Part shown: piece by piece, positions 31,290 to 39,795 of the stretch
Layout of the letters: every line of letters begins with the position of its first letter
Numbering within the stretch: position 1 is the stretch's first letter
Source of the DNA: Candidatus Pacearchaeota archaeon
GTDB lineage: Archaea; Nanobdellota; Nanobdellia; Pacearchaeales; GW2011-AR1
Length of the DNA: 43,296 nucleotides
Assembly: GCA_016186365.1 (NCBI GenBank)
Contig: JACPLT010000014.1
Span: 1-43,296, forward strand
Direction: 5' to 3'
Translations under genes and position numbers: made by a program
Notes under the pieces: generated by a model
The model's database searches: none
Seen by the model: the letters and a program-made list of their open reading frames with translations, nothing else
What the model was told of the DNA's origin: nothing

Positions 31290-31337
31290 TGAAAAATGCC
31301 AAATCCAAAAATTGATTTGGCGTTAGAAGGCGTATAA
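31275..31337. repeat. right end of element: direct repeat, hairpin and inverted repeat
   Basis: CACAGCGTT (31275-31283) repeats the left end. GCCAAATC (31298-31305) and GATTTGGC (31314-31321) form a perfect 8-bp stem with an 8-nt loop. GTTAGAAGGCGTATAA (31322-31337) is the inverse of the left-end sequence at 18910-18925, 14 of 16. The next base is the ATG of the TctA-like gene. Confidence 0.5.
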
Positions 31338-32549
31338 ATGGCAATATTGGGGCTTTTAGTCGCTTTATTGCTTGGTGTGACTTGCGGGACTCTAACCGGC
31401 ATAATTCCAGGTTTGCACATAAATTTAGTTTCATCAATTGCAGTTTCTTCTCTCACCTTCCTTTTAGGAATATTCCCGCCGATTTCTATTGCAGTTTTTA
31501 TTGTATCTCTTTCAATAACAAATATCTTCATTGAGTTTATTCCCTCAACTTTTCTAGGATGCCCTGACGAAAGCTCCTCGCTTTCTGTGCTTCCAGCACA
31601 CCAGTTTCTTTTAGAGGGCAAAGGGCACGAAGCAGTTGTCTATTCAATATATGGATGTTTAATCGCTCTCCCAATAATTGCAATTTTCACAATAGTTTTT
31701 ATTTACTCCTTAAATTCAATATTCAGCTATCTAAAGCCCATAATGTTTCTCATACTAATTTCTTCTTCTGCTTATTCAATTTTAAGAGAGGATAAGAAGA
31801 TAATTGCATTTTTTATCTTCACTCTTTCTGGATTTTTAGGTTTGTCCTCGCTAAATCTTGAAATTAAAGACTCTCTTCTTCCTCTCTTAACAGGTTTATT
31901 CGGCTCTTCCTCACTAATAACAAGTATAATAAAAAAGCAAACAATACCTGAACAAAAAATATGCAAGATAAAAGACATAAAAATAACTAGAGAGGAGCTA
32001 AAAAATGTTTTTCTGGCATCTATTCTTTCAACTCCGCTTTGTTCTGTTCTTCCAGCTCTAGGTTCAAGCCAGGCAGCCATCATCGGTTCAGACATCCTGG
32101 AAAAAATAAAGCAAAAAGAGTTCATAGTTCTATTAGGAGCAATAAATACCACAGTTATGGCCCTCTCTTTCGTAACTCTTTATATTTTGGGAAAATCAAG
32201 AACCGGCTCAGCAGTTGCAATTAACACTCTCCTTCCAGTTATCTCTTTTCAAAATTTATTAATAATCCTTACAGCAGTTAGCCTTACCTGTATAATCTCC
32301 TCATTTCTGTCGCTAAAAATCTCAAAGATATTCTCAAAAAATATAAATAAAATTTCCTACAGAAAGCTCTCATTATCTATTTTATTTTTCCTCTCTTTTA
32401 TGATATTTATTTTTTCAGGGATTTTAGGATTTTTGTTATTTATAGCATCAACTGCAACCGGGCTGGTTGCAATATTCCTCAATTCAAGAAGAACAAATCT
32501 GATGGGAAGCCTGATGCTTCCCTCTATTTTATTTTACATCCCTATGTAA
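31338..32549 (+). CDS. TctA/DUF112-family membrane protein
   Basis: 403 residues, about ten membrane helices. The N-terminus LLGVTCGTLTGIIPGLHINL (about 16-35) is the G-x-x-x-G-x-x-P-G-x-H motif of the TctA (tripartite tricarboxylate transporter) superfamily in its archaeal form. A second related motif, SVLPALGSSQAAIIG (about 233-247), matches the internal repeat with P-G/P-A-x-G-S-x-x-A. Archaeal members lack TctB/TctC partners and their substrate is unknown. The right end of the mobile element abuts the ATG, so the present promoter may be supplied by the element. Convergent with purF (8-bp overlap). Confidence 0.8.
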   Translation: MAILGLLVALLLGVTCGTLTGIIPGLHINLVSSIAVSSLTFLLGIFPPISIAVFIVSLSITNIFIEFIPSTFLGCPDESSSLSVLPAHQFLLEGKGHEAVVYSIYGCLIALPIIAIFTIVFIYSLNSIFSYLKPIMFLILISSSAYSILREDKKIIAFFIFTLSGFLGLSSLNLEIKDSLLPLLTGLFGSSSLITSIIKKQTIPEQKICKIKDIKITREELKNVFLASILSTPLCSVLPALGSSQAAIIGSDILEKIKQKEFIVLLGAINTTVMALSFVTLYILGKSRTGSAVAINTLLPVISFQNLLIILTAVSLTCIISSFLSLKISKIFSKNINKISYRKLSLSILFFLSFMIFIFSGILGFLLFIASTATGLVAIFLNSRRTNLMGSLMLPSILFYIPM

Positions 32550-33735
32550 CTCCCAGCACACATTTCATTTGTTTCTCTTTAAAATTTTTCCCAAATTCAG
32601 TAGGATAATCTCCATTCAAGCAGGCAGTGCATAGCTCATCTTCCCCCAGCCCGATAGCCTCTTTTAAATCCTCTATCTCTAAATAAGAAACAGACTCCGC
32701 CCCTAACTCTTCTGCTATTTTCTTTAAATCTCCGGTATATTTATTAGCAATCAATTCAGAATAAGCTGCCATATCTATTCCATAACAGCACGGATGCAGG
32801 ATTTTTGGCTCTGTTGACCTTAAATGAACTTCTTTGGCTCCCGACTCCTTCAAAAGTGCAATTACTTTCTTAGATGTCTCTCCCCTTACAATGCTATCCT
32901 CAACAAGCAGGACTTTTTTTCCAAGAATTCTCTCTTTTATAACATTATAAGTCCTGTTCATTATTCTTTTTCTGTCCTCCTCTTTATTGATAAATCCTCT
33001 TTCACTATCCGCCTTTGTTATTGCCATGCTCCACCCAATCTTTAAATTTCTTGCCAGAGATTCGGCAGCAGGAATCGCGGTAAATGGAACAGGCACGACA
33101 ACAAAATCTTCAGGATGTTTAATTATTTCCTCTTTTAAAATTTCTGTCCGAGCTAATTGCTCTCCTAACTTCTCTCTGACTAAATTAACAGAAACATTAT
33201 CTATAACAGAATTGGCTTTTGAAAAATATACCCACTCAAACTGGCATCTTGCTCTTCTGTCTCGCTGAAAAATTATTTTCTTTCTTGCTCCATTTTTATT
33301 ATAAATAAGGCACTCTCCAGGATTCAAAAATTGAAAATTAGTTATTCCGATTTTTTCTAAAGCTGTGCTTTCAGAAGCTGCAGCAAAGAAATTTTCATTT
33401 TCTCCGTATACTAACGGCTTAAATCCGCACGGGTCTCTTAATAACACTAAATCTCCATCAGCAAACAAACAAGCCAGACTATAAGCCCCATCAAGTTTTC
33501 CAGTCAAATCAGAAAAAACATCGAATAAATCTGGTTTGACAACTTTTTCAGATTCGTCTCTCTTTTCGTATTTTTTCAAACTCAAAGAAATAAGGTGCAT
33601 TATTACCTCTGTATCAACATCTGTATCCAAAATATAATCATTTTCAACCATCGCTTTTTTTAGCTCTTCATAATTAACAATATTCCCATTAAAAGCCAAA
33701 GAAAACCTCTTCCACGCTCTTGCATGATTTCTCAA
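32542..33735 (-). CDS. purF: amidophosphoribosyltransferase, C-terminal part of broken purF
   Basis: 397 residues. It begins inside the glutaminase domain (RNHARAWKRF, then LAFNGNIVNYEEL, matching the NGN of PurF) and contains the complete phosphoribosyltransferase domain with KKVLLVEDSIVRGETSKKVI, the PRPP loop, and the C-terminal CTACLNGDYPTEF. PurF makes phosphoribosylamine from PRPP and glutamine. The N-terminal nucleophile and the strand with HxRY are not in this frame: they belong to the fragment at 33783-34046 or are lost. The PRTase alone could use ammonia, or the gene is decaying. Confidence 0.85.
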   Translation of the reverse strand: MRNHARAWKRFSLAFNGNIVNYEELKKAMVENDYILDTDVDTEVIMHLISLSLKKYEKRDESEKVVKPDLFDVFSDLTGKLDGAYSLACLFADGDLVLLRDPCGFKPLVYGENENFFAAASESTALEKIGITNFQFLNPGECLIYNKNGARKKIIFQRDRRARCQFEWVYFSKANSVIDNVSVNLVREKLGEQLARTEILKEEIIKHPEDFVVVPVPFTAIPAAESLARNLKIGWSMAITKADSERGFINKEEDRKRIMNRTYNVIKERILGKKVLLVEDSIVRGETSKKVIALLKESGAKEVHLRSTEPKILHPCCYGIDMAAYSELIANKYTGDLKKIAEELGAESVSYLEIEDLKEAIGLGEDELCTACLNGDYPTEFGKNFKEKQMKCVLGVT

Positions 33736-33782
33736 GAACGGCTGGGCTTCTGTTCTTAATTCAAAATTGCTTTTTGCCTTTC

Positions 33783-34046
33783 CTAGTCAAATATCTTTTT
33801 CATATCTTCTTTTTTATTAACAGAAAATAAGTCATTCACATTCCCTATGTCTTTAAACAAAATAAGTCTTCTTTTTCCAAGAATATTTTCATCATCAAAA
33901 ACACTCACTCCTGCGCTTAGCTGTCCTCTATGCTGAAGCTGAGACAGCCCATAATAAGCAAGTGTAGGCAGCTCGCTTTTTTTTGCTAAACCTCCCTCTT
34001 TAAGATAAATTGCAAATATCCCGCACTCCTCTTTTGCTTCTCCCAT
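33783..34046 (-). pseudogene. purF: purF N-terminal fragment (frameshifted)
   Basis: 87 residues. It carries the propeptide and catalytic Cys of PurF (MGEAKEECGIFAIYL, Cys8) and the YYGLSQLQHRGQLSAGVSVF segment. It ends at a TAG (33783-33785). Continuing in the -1 frame from GAC gives LGKAKSNFELRTEAQPFLRN, which leads directly into the downstream ORF. The expected GHxRYxTxG strand before this point is missing, so a deletion not divisible by three, rather than a single-base slip, is the better explanation. Confidence 0.7.
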
Positions 34047-34109
34047 AAATGTAAAAAAAATACTCTGCTTTTAAATACGATTATATTGAATAATATATTT
34101 TTAAGCTAT

Positions 34110-34250
34110 GAATAATTCGGTTACTTGTATAATGTTTAATAGAATTATCCAGACTTCAGAAATTATAAATTTCTGACAGCGCTCAGAAATCTGGGATTTC
34201 TGACGTAGAGAATTCGGCACAAAATGTCATGCATCCATCCGAATTCTCTA
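34110..34250. repeat. diverged dispersed element (copy C) with extra hairpins
   Basis: GAATAATTCGG (34110-34120) and TAGAATTATCC (34140-34150) are diverged arms of the first hairpin of copies A and B. Two perfect 9-bp hairpins follow, TCAGAAATT/AATTTCTGA (34156-34176) and TCAGAAATC/GATTTCTGA (34183-34203), and then a perfect 12-bp pair TAGAGAATTCGG/CCGAATTCTCTA (34206-34217 and 34239-34250). The 274-bp gap 34047-34320 holds no gene. Confidence 0.65.
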
Positions 34251-34320
34251 TACATCCTAATTTTTAATAAATCTGCTGAATCATACAAATAATTAAAAAG
34301 TCAATTTACATTAAAAACAG

Positions 34321-34758
34321 ATGCATCAAAATAGCGAAGGTCTCCCAGGAAGAGAAACTGCAGAATCAATAAGGCTAAAAAGAATGTTCATAGCTCAAGA
34401 AATAGCAGTAGATTACAATGCATTTCTTGCTGTTGCAAAAAAAGTTTTGGCTCAAGGAAAAATGCCAATGACCGATTTTTACAAAAAAGTGTTAGAAGCC
34501 AGAGCATTTCTTCCAGAAGGATTAACTGAAAGATTAGAAAAAGAGAGCATAAAAAATGCTTTGCCAAAAAAAACAGGAGAAATAATGCTGATAGAGATAC
34601 TCACTTTAGCAGCTGTAGAAGATGGGAGAATAACCCTGATAAGAAAACCGTTTCCAGATGATTTAGAATTGGGGCAACCACCATACACTGATGCTTCTCA
34701 AAATTTTTTTAATTCTGGCGGAATTTATGATTATATTCAACTAGATAGAGGGGCATAA
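34321..34758 (+). CDS. hypothetical soluble protein
   Basis: 145 residues, unrecognised. Helical N-terminal two-thirds (RLKRMFIAQEIAVDYNAFLA, FYKKVLEARAFLPEGLTERL), then a short beta stretch (GRITLIRKPF) and a polar tail ending IYDYIQLDRGA. It is convergent with the DP2 gene, 6 bp apart, and has no recognised neighbour in its own direction. Confidence 0.6.
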   Translation: MHQNSEGLPGRETAESIRLKRMFIAQEIAVDYNAFLAVAKKVLAQGKMPMTDFYKKVLEARAFLPEGLTERLEKESIKNALPKKTGEIMLIEILTLAAVEDGRITLIRKPFPDDLELGQPPYTDASQNFFNSGGIYDYIQLDRGA

Positions 34759-34764
34759 ATATAA

Positions 34765-37700
34765 TCAAAACCACTTCTTCAACTCCTGCTGTTTCTCTGT
34801 CTCTTTCCCGAATATACTTTCAATATAACTCTTTGTAAGCTCTAATGCCTGTCTTAGATAAGGAGAAATTTCATATTTCTGCGACAGCAATATTGCCGGC
34901 TCAAGATATTTCACTATGCTCCCTTCAGAGATTGTAAATATTATTTTTCCCCCGCAATTTAAGCATTTCCCGGCTAAAGGGGGCCTTCTGTATTTAGTGT
35001 TGCATTTCCCGCACCTAAATTCCTGCTGCGAAAACTTTCTCAAATTTCCTCTTATATCTCTTATAAAATGCCTGTCAATTGTAAGTCTCGCAACATCAGA
35101 AGCATCAACCGCTCTTATCTTCTCATCTAACTCCATCTGTTTTGCAACCTTCTCACTCATAGTAGGAATCAGCTTGTAGGAAGAATTATTCACCCCGGCA
35201 TTAATATCAGAAGTAAAATGAGTAAACCCTGTGTTCGTAAACGGATCCTCATCTTTAGCCAGCCTGCTCTTGACACTATCAATCTTAATTTCAGAAGAGT
35301 GATGCCCTCCCTCTTCGGCTTTTAGATAAAGTTCCAGAGGATATTCAGAAACCAGCTCAAAATCTAAAATCTGGTCATCCACCTCTCCTGCTCTTAGTCT
35401 TGTATTTAAAACTAAAGGAGCGTCTTGAGTTCCTCCTCTGTGAGCGGGCAGAAACTCTCTGGAGAAATTAATTAACACATCCAACAGCAGCATCACCGCC
35501 GCTTCATCTCCGTCGCATCTAGTATTGATTATTTGTTCTCCCCATAAAACATTTCTATCTTCTTTTTCTTTCCATTCAATTTCAACACAATAAGAATTTT
35601 TCTTATCATGAATCATCTCTATTTCTTTAACTCTATCTTCAAAATAATCTCCGCACGATTTCATAGGGATTTGTTTCCCATTATAATTCAGATATCTCTT
35701 GTCTGATAAGACAAAAAGAGATAACATCTGTCTTTTTCTATTATTTTTAACATTTAAAATCTTAGACAAATTAAAAGAGTCCTTAATTCCTAATACTAAA
35801 TGATTTAATACATGTTGCTTGGGAGTTCTGTTTAGTTCAGCATATCTTTCAAGAACTTTTTTTCCAGGGCTTCGCAGCCGGGTTCTGGCATATCTGGAAA
35901 CTATCCCAAATTTTCCTAAAAGTAATGCCACTCCATCTAATAACTCTCTGGATACAGAATAAAAAACAATGTGCTTTCCATTTATCGCACTTCCATCACC
36001 TTCAAAATAAGCAGACAAATACTCTGTTGCAAAATTATTATTTAACCCAAAAATAAAATTAGGAACTTTCTTCTGATAAGCTCCCTCTCCAACTCCTAGA
36101 ATCGTAAAAAGATAATAAACTAATTTGCTGCAGATAGTTATTTTAGTATTTTCTTCTCCTAAACTAGGGGTTATACCCAATCCTATTTTTATATCTTTTA
36201 TCAATTGTTTTTGAGTTTCTTTATTGCAGATTCTGAAGCTTATTTGGGAAACCCATTTATTTTTTCTAGAATATCCTTCTGAAGAGTAATATCCTAAAAT
36301 TCTCATTAATTCAGGAGTTATTTTAAACATCGCATTAATTTTATGCCGGGAAAATTTCCATCTTAATTTAGCATCACCAAAATTATCCAGTTCTTCTAAT
36401 TTGAATTTAGAGTATACTTGAAAAAGTTCTTCTTCCTTACCATTATAACATACCAAAATATTCTTTTTTTCATTTTCAGAAAGATTAAAAAATAACCTAA
36501 ATAGGTTTAGTTTATTAGTAGAAAGATTAAACTTAAAATTTTCTAATATTGGTATCTTATCATCAAGCCGGATTTTTTTAGCATCTTTGAACTTGAATTT
36601 TGAATCTTGAACATACATAAATTTATGTGTAGGAGTCATAGTATACTCCCGATTTGTAGCAGTTTTTATTTTAATCCATTCTTTTGTTTCAGGACCTTTG
36701 ATAAAATATTTTATTTTTTTATTTTTTATTTTATTTGTTTCTGGATCTATACCTAAAGTATAAAGATTTTTTCTATTTTCCACAGAAATAGTTCCCGCAC
36801 CATCAATAACTTTAGTTTTTGCTCCCTGATTTATAAGTTTTTCAACATATTCTCCTATTTCTCCATAAAACGTTTGTTTAGTGTCATCATCATAAAAAAA
36901 TAGTTTAGTATTTGGATGTACACAATCACGCCTCATAGCCGCATGCATGTATGGAGAAGCCAGCAAAGTTTGAGTCTTGCTAAACCCAATTATTCTTCCC
37001 ACAACCCCTGCGCAGTTATGCGGAGCCATACAAGCAACAAGATGCCCTGCCAAATCTTCTTTTACTCTAAGATTATAAAATGGCTTCATTCCATAAAATT
37101 TTACAAGCATCAAATCAATAAAATTAGCAATTCTCATAAAAATATCATCTGCTCTCTCATCTTTTGAGTCAGGACAGGATGGAAGTATAACATCGTGAGG
37201 TTTTAATTCTAAAATTTGTTCCTCATCTTCAAGAGATTTTCCATGCATATCTTTTTCATAACCTAATTCTCTCAATTTTTGAACACTCACTCTCACCTCT
37301 TTTGGCTTGAAATGAGAGATAGGCATTTCAGTCGCATCATATCTTATTGTTCCGTCCTTATTCACCTGCAAGTCAAACATCGCTCTCAAAAATCCCTTTG
37401 CAGCATTTTCAGGAATATGATTTTTGCTGGATGTTCCTCTTACCCCCTTGATTAATTTAGGTATTTCAGAAGGCAACAAGTCTAATTTTTTAAACGCGGC
37501 ATTAAAATATTTTTTCATGTCAATTTTTCTTGAAGAATAACTTCTTCCAAGATTATGTTCCGCACACTTCTCTTCAGAAATATTCTTTTTGCATTCAGGG
37601 CAGAAATAAAGTTTTCTGCACTCTTTCCCGCAATTTTCACAGGTAAAATAAATAGTTTCATTTTTGCAGTTATCGCAAAAATAAATTGAAAAATCTGCCT

Positions 37701-39654
37701 TTACGCTTCCAACATTGCATGCTTCAATAACACTCCTTAATCTTCCTCCCTCATCTCCTACAGGAAAAAGAACATTTGGGCTCCCTATTAATTTTCTTAT
37801 CTTTGCTTTTTCAGGCCTCCCCATCCTGCTTCCGATAAATGTTCCTGCTTTGTCCCTAATTCTGAATTTAGAAATTTTGTTGATTATTTCAAGAACTTTT
37901 TTATTTTCAAGATTGTCTTCCTGAGATTTTATTCTGCTCATAATTTTGATTATTTCTTCTTCAAAACTAAATCCTAAATTAATTCCAAGATTAGATAAAA
38001 GCGCCTTGCTGTTTTCTGCATCAATTATGGTATTCTCAATAACCACCTCATGCTCTGCTCCTATAAGTTCTAAAGCTCTCTTGCCAATAGAAAATCTTTC
38101 CCGGTCCGTCTTATTGTATGGCAGGATTATTTTATTTTCAAATCTAGAATGAGAAATCCAGTCTAATAATCCTAAAAATTGTTCATAACTTATCTGGCTC
38201 CAATAATAGATAAACTTAGGATGCATAGACAGCCCCAATCTCTCGCTTATCTCTCTGGCTAAATCAAAATGGATTTCGAAAGGATTTTCAATATCAATAT
38301 CTTCTGATTTTTCAGCGGCGGCTTTTTTCAGCTCATGAAACCACCATTCTTCAACATACCCTGGCTTTATCAGCTCATAATTCCTGTTTAAAACATCTCC
38401 AAAAGAAATAAGTATATCCCCAAAATAAATTATCTCCTCCACATCTGAATAAATTTGTTTTGAAGTTTCAAAATCTTTTATTTTTCTCACACTTCCATTT
38501 CTCAACTTGACTATTGGCCCGTCCATCCCATCGCACTGGCTTATTGCGCATCCTTTTGTGGGTTTTTCTATCTTTAGCTGTGTTCCACTGGAAAGGAAGG
38601 AGTCCGAAATTCCCATAGTCGCAGGATGAACAGAAGTTGCAGAAAATCCGCTTGCTCTTGACCTTCCATATCTAAACCGAAATGCTCCAGACCTTGAAGG
38701 ATGCCCAAAAACAGGCCTTCCTGCAACCAAATCTTTAATATAAGTTGGAGAAACATTAGAGCTTCCAGTCTCTCTTTTTTTATGAAGCTTGATATAATCC
38801 TCCAAAAATTCCCAGTCTGAAATTTTAAAACCTTTTGATTGCAGCTGCCTCAAAATTCTTAATCCTTTTTGGGCTTTTTGTGCAAGCCCCTCCCCCATAA
38901 TCAGGCACATTCCTCCCCGAATAAAATTAGTTTCAACTCTCTCCAAATCTTTATAATTGCTTACCTCCTTGCTTTCAGAAGCGTCTCCTGCCACCTGTAT
39001 AGGAATATGTTTTGCAAGAAATTCTATTTCCTCTTCAGTCGGAAGATACTGCAGATTATTGACTTTTTCATGATAATCATAAAGTTCAGTTACATATCTC
39101 TTGACCTCTTTTTCATCTGCATCAAATTTCGCAAATCCAAACATCTCTCTTAAATAATCAATTAACATCAATACCATACAGCTTGCAGTTGTCCCCGCGC
39201 TTCTTATCGGTCCGGAAAAATAAGGCTTGAAATACTCTTTTCCATCTCTAGTTTTTTCAATCTTCAGTTCAGTATATCCCTCAATAGGAGAGGATACTAC
39301 TCCCAAAGTATTGTAAGCAAACCCCACCCTTATCCCTGCATCAATCGCTTCTGCAAAACTTGAAAACTTGCAGTATTTTTCTTTCGCAATCTCTTCAGCT
39401 ATTTTAAAATAAACCGCAGGGTCAAGTTTCCCATACTGCTTTTCAAGCTCGAGTATCCTGTCGATTATCTGCTTATTGTTTACCTGCGGATATATAGTCG
39501 CAATTAAACCCGTAGCTTTTTCTGCAAGAGTTGTTGCTCTTGGAACCTCAACAACAGAAAGGGGATCAAGCCCTTTTTTTCTGGCTTCTTCTGCTATCTT
39601 ATACTCTTCAATTGTTCTGTCTTCTATTTCTTTGAAGTAAGAGTTTATATTCAT
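34765..39654 (-). CDS. polC: DNA polymerase D large subunit DP2, with intein
   Basis: 1629 codons: a DP2 of about 1160 residues plus a 469-residue intein at 911-1379. DP2 is the polymerising subunit of the archaeal replicase PolD. Visible parts: the N-terminal helical region, the FGHPSRSGAFRFRYGRSRAS motif, a zinc segment with CDNCKNE, CENCGKECR and CPECKK, the KYFNAAFKKL region, LRVKEDLAGHLVACMAPHNC, the catalytic loop CDGDEAAVMLL split by the intein, and a C-terminal zinc finger (FRCGKCNTKYRR ... GKCLNCGGK). The two active-site Asp lie in CDGDE directly after the intein, so correct splicing is required for activity. Orc1/Cdc6, DP1 and an HD gene precede it. Confidence 0.95.
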   Translation of the reverse strand: MNINSYFKEIEDRTIEEYKIAEEARKKGLDPLSVVEVPRATTLAEKATGLIATIYPQVNNKQIIDRILELEKQYGKLDPAVYFKIAEEIAKEKYCKFSSFAEAIDAGIRVGFAYNTLGVVSSPIEGYTELKIEKTRDGKEYFKPYFSGPIRSAGTTASCMVLMLIDYLREMFGFAKFDADEKEVKRYVTELYDYHEKVNNLQYLPTEEEIEFLAKHIPIQVAGDASESKEVSNYKDLERVETNFIRGGMCLIMGEGLAQKAQKGLRILRQLQSKGFKISDWEFLEDYIKLHKKRETGSSNVSPTYIKDLVAGRPVFGHPSRSGAFRFRYGRSRASGFSATSVHPATMGISDSFLSSGTQLKIEKPTKGCAISQCDGMDGPIVKLRNGSVRKIKDFETSKQIYSDVEEIIYFGDILISFGDVLNRNYELIKPGYVEEWWFHELKKAAAEKSEDIDIENPFEIHFDLAREISERLGLSMHPKFIYYWSQISYEQFLGLLDWISHSRFENKIILPYNKTDRERFSIGKRALELIGAEHEVVIENTIIDAENSKALLSNLGINLGFSFEEEIIKIMSRIKSQEDNLENKKVLEIINKISKFRIRDKAGTFIGSRMGRPEKAKIRKLIGSPNVLFPVGDEGGRLRSVIEACNVGSVKADFSIYFCDNCKNETIYFTCENCGKECRKLYFCPECKKNISEEKCAEHNLGRSYSSRKIDMKKYFNAAFKKLDLLPSEIPKLIKGVRGTSSKNHIPENAAKGFLRAMFDLQVNKDGTIRYDATEMPISHFKPKEVRVSVQKLRELGYEKDMHGKSLEDEEQILELKPHDVILPSCPDSKDERADDIFMRIANFIDLMLVKFYGMKPFYNLRVKEDLAGHLVACMAPHNCAGVVGRIIGFSKTQTLLASPYMHAAMRRDCVHPNTKLFFYDDDTKQTFYGEIGEYVEKLINQGAKTKVIDGAGTISVENRKNLYTLGIDPETNKIKNKKIKYFIKGPETKEWIKIKTATNREYTMTPTHKFMYVQDSKFKFKDAKKIRLDDKIPILENFKFNLSTNKLNLFRLFFNLSENEKKNILVCYNGKEEELFQVYSKFKLEELDNFGDAKLRWKFSRHKINAMFKITPELMRILGYYSSEGYSRKNKWVSQISFRICNKETQKQLIKDIKIGLGITPSLGEENTKITICSKLVYYLFTILGVGEGAYQKKVPNFIFGLNNNFATEYLSAYFEGDGSAINGKHIVFYSVSRELLDGVALLLGKFGIVSRYARTRLRSPGKKVLERYAELNRTPKQHVLNHLVLGIKDSFNLSKILNVKNNRKRQMLSLFVLSDKRYLNYNGKQIPMKSCGDYFEDRVKEIEMIHDKKNSYCVEIEWKEKEDRNVLWGEQIINTRCDGDEAAVMLLLDVLINFSREFLPAHRGGTQDAPLVLNTRLRAGEVDDQILDFELVSEYPLELYLKAEEGGHHSSEIKIDSVKSRLAKDEDPFTNTGFTHFTSDINAGVNNSSYKLIPTMSEKVAKQMELDEKIRAVDASDVARLTIDRHFIRDIRGNLRKFSQQEFRCGKCNTKYRRPPLAGKCLNCGGKIIFTISEGSIVKYLEPAILLSQKYEISPYLRQALELTKSYIESIFGKETEKQQELKKWF
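35518..36924 (-). other. DP2 intein with non-canonical C-terminus
   Basis: Residues 911-1379 of the DP2 reading frame. Starts with Cys (CVHPNTKLFF), block B is TMTPTHKFM (TxxH, intein 97-100), endonuclease motifs are RILGYYSSEG (about 208-217) and LSAYFEGDGSA (about 303-313), and block F is SYCVEIEWK. The last residues before extein CDGDE are QIINTR, where other inteins end His-Asn (or His-Gln). If splicing used the Asn of IIN, a Thr-Arg pair would remain in the catalytic loop. The insertion site is the same loop as the Pyrococcus abyssi Pol II intein, which ends in Gln. Confidence 0.88.
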
Positions 39655-39681
39655 TTCAAATCTCCATCAGAAGTTTGAAAG

Positions 39682-39743
39682 CTTGGGGATTCGAAAATCC
39701 CCAAGATCTTAAAATTTTTGTTTAATCTAGTGCAAATTTTAAG
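39682..39743. repeat. two strong hairpins between the HD gene and polC
   Basis: CTTGGGGATT (39682-39691) and AATCCCCAAG (39696-39705) form a perfect 10-bp stem closed by a CGAA tetraloop. CTTAAAATTT (39708-39717) and AAATTTTAAG (39734-39743) form a second perfect 10-bp stem. They occupy the 141-bp gap upstream of the polC start, so they may end the dph-like upstream transcript or shape the polC leader. Confidence 0.65.
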
Positions 39744-39795
39744 TTTCATCTTGAAGTTCCTCCGGAACGAAAGAGGTAGAAAATATCAGTTTTCT

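Larger units (their letters stand above)
18903..31337. mobile_element. integrated plasmid-like element with AEP primase, about 12.4 kb
   Basis: Limits are inferred. The 9-bp direct repeat CACAGCGTT occurs at 18903-18911 and 31275-31283. TTATACTTCTTCTAAC (18910-18925) is the inverse of GTTAGAAGGCGTATAA (31322-31337) with 14 of 16 matching. Between them lie a tyrosine integrase, a serine recombinase, a primase-helicase replication operon, four RHH proteins, a winged-helix regulator and a cargo operon. No capsid, portal or conjugation gene is recognised, so an integrative plasmid is more likely than a provirus. Confidence 0.7.

Noticed and set aside
31275-31337. Integron attC-like site (hairpin followed by GTTAG)
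   Set aside because: Only the GGCGTTAG end is suggestive; no matching CTAAC arm at the proper distance and no IntI-specific domain in the integrase.
31100-31621. 173-codon minus-strand ORF over the right end of the element
   Set aside because: It lies opposite the winged-helix end and the start of the TctA-like gene, both well supported; its composition shows no domain.
38574-38756. Short ORFs inside polC, hef, purF and other long genes on either strand
   Set aside because: They lie wholly within strongly supported genes, lack recognisable domains and follow from the low-GC codon pattern.
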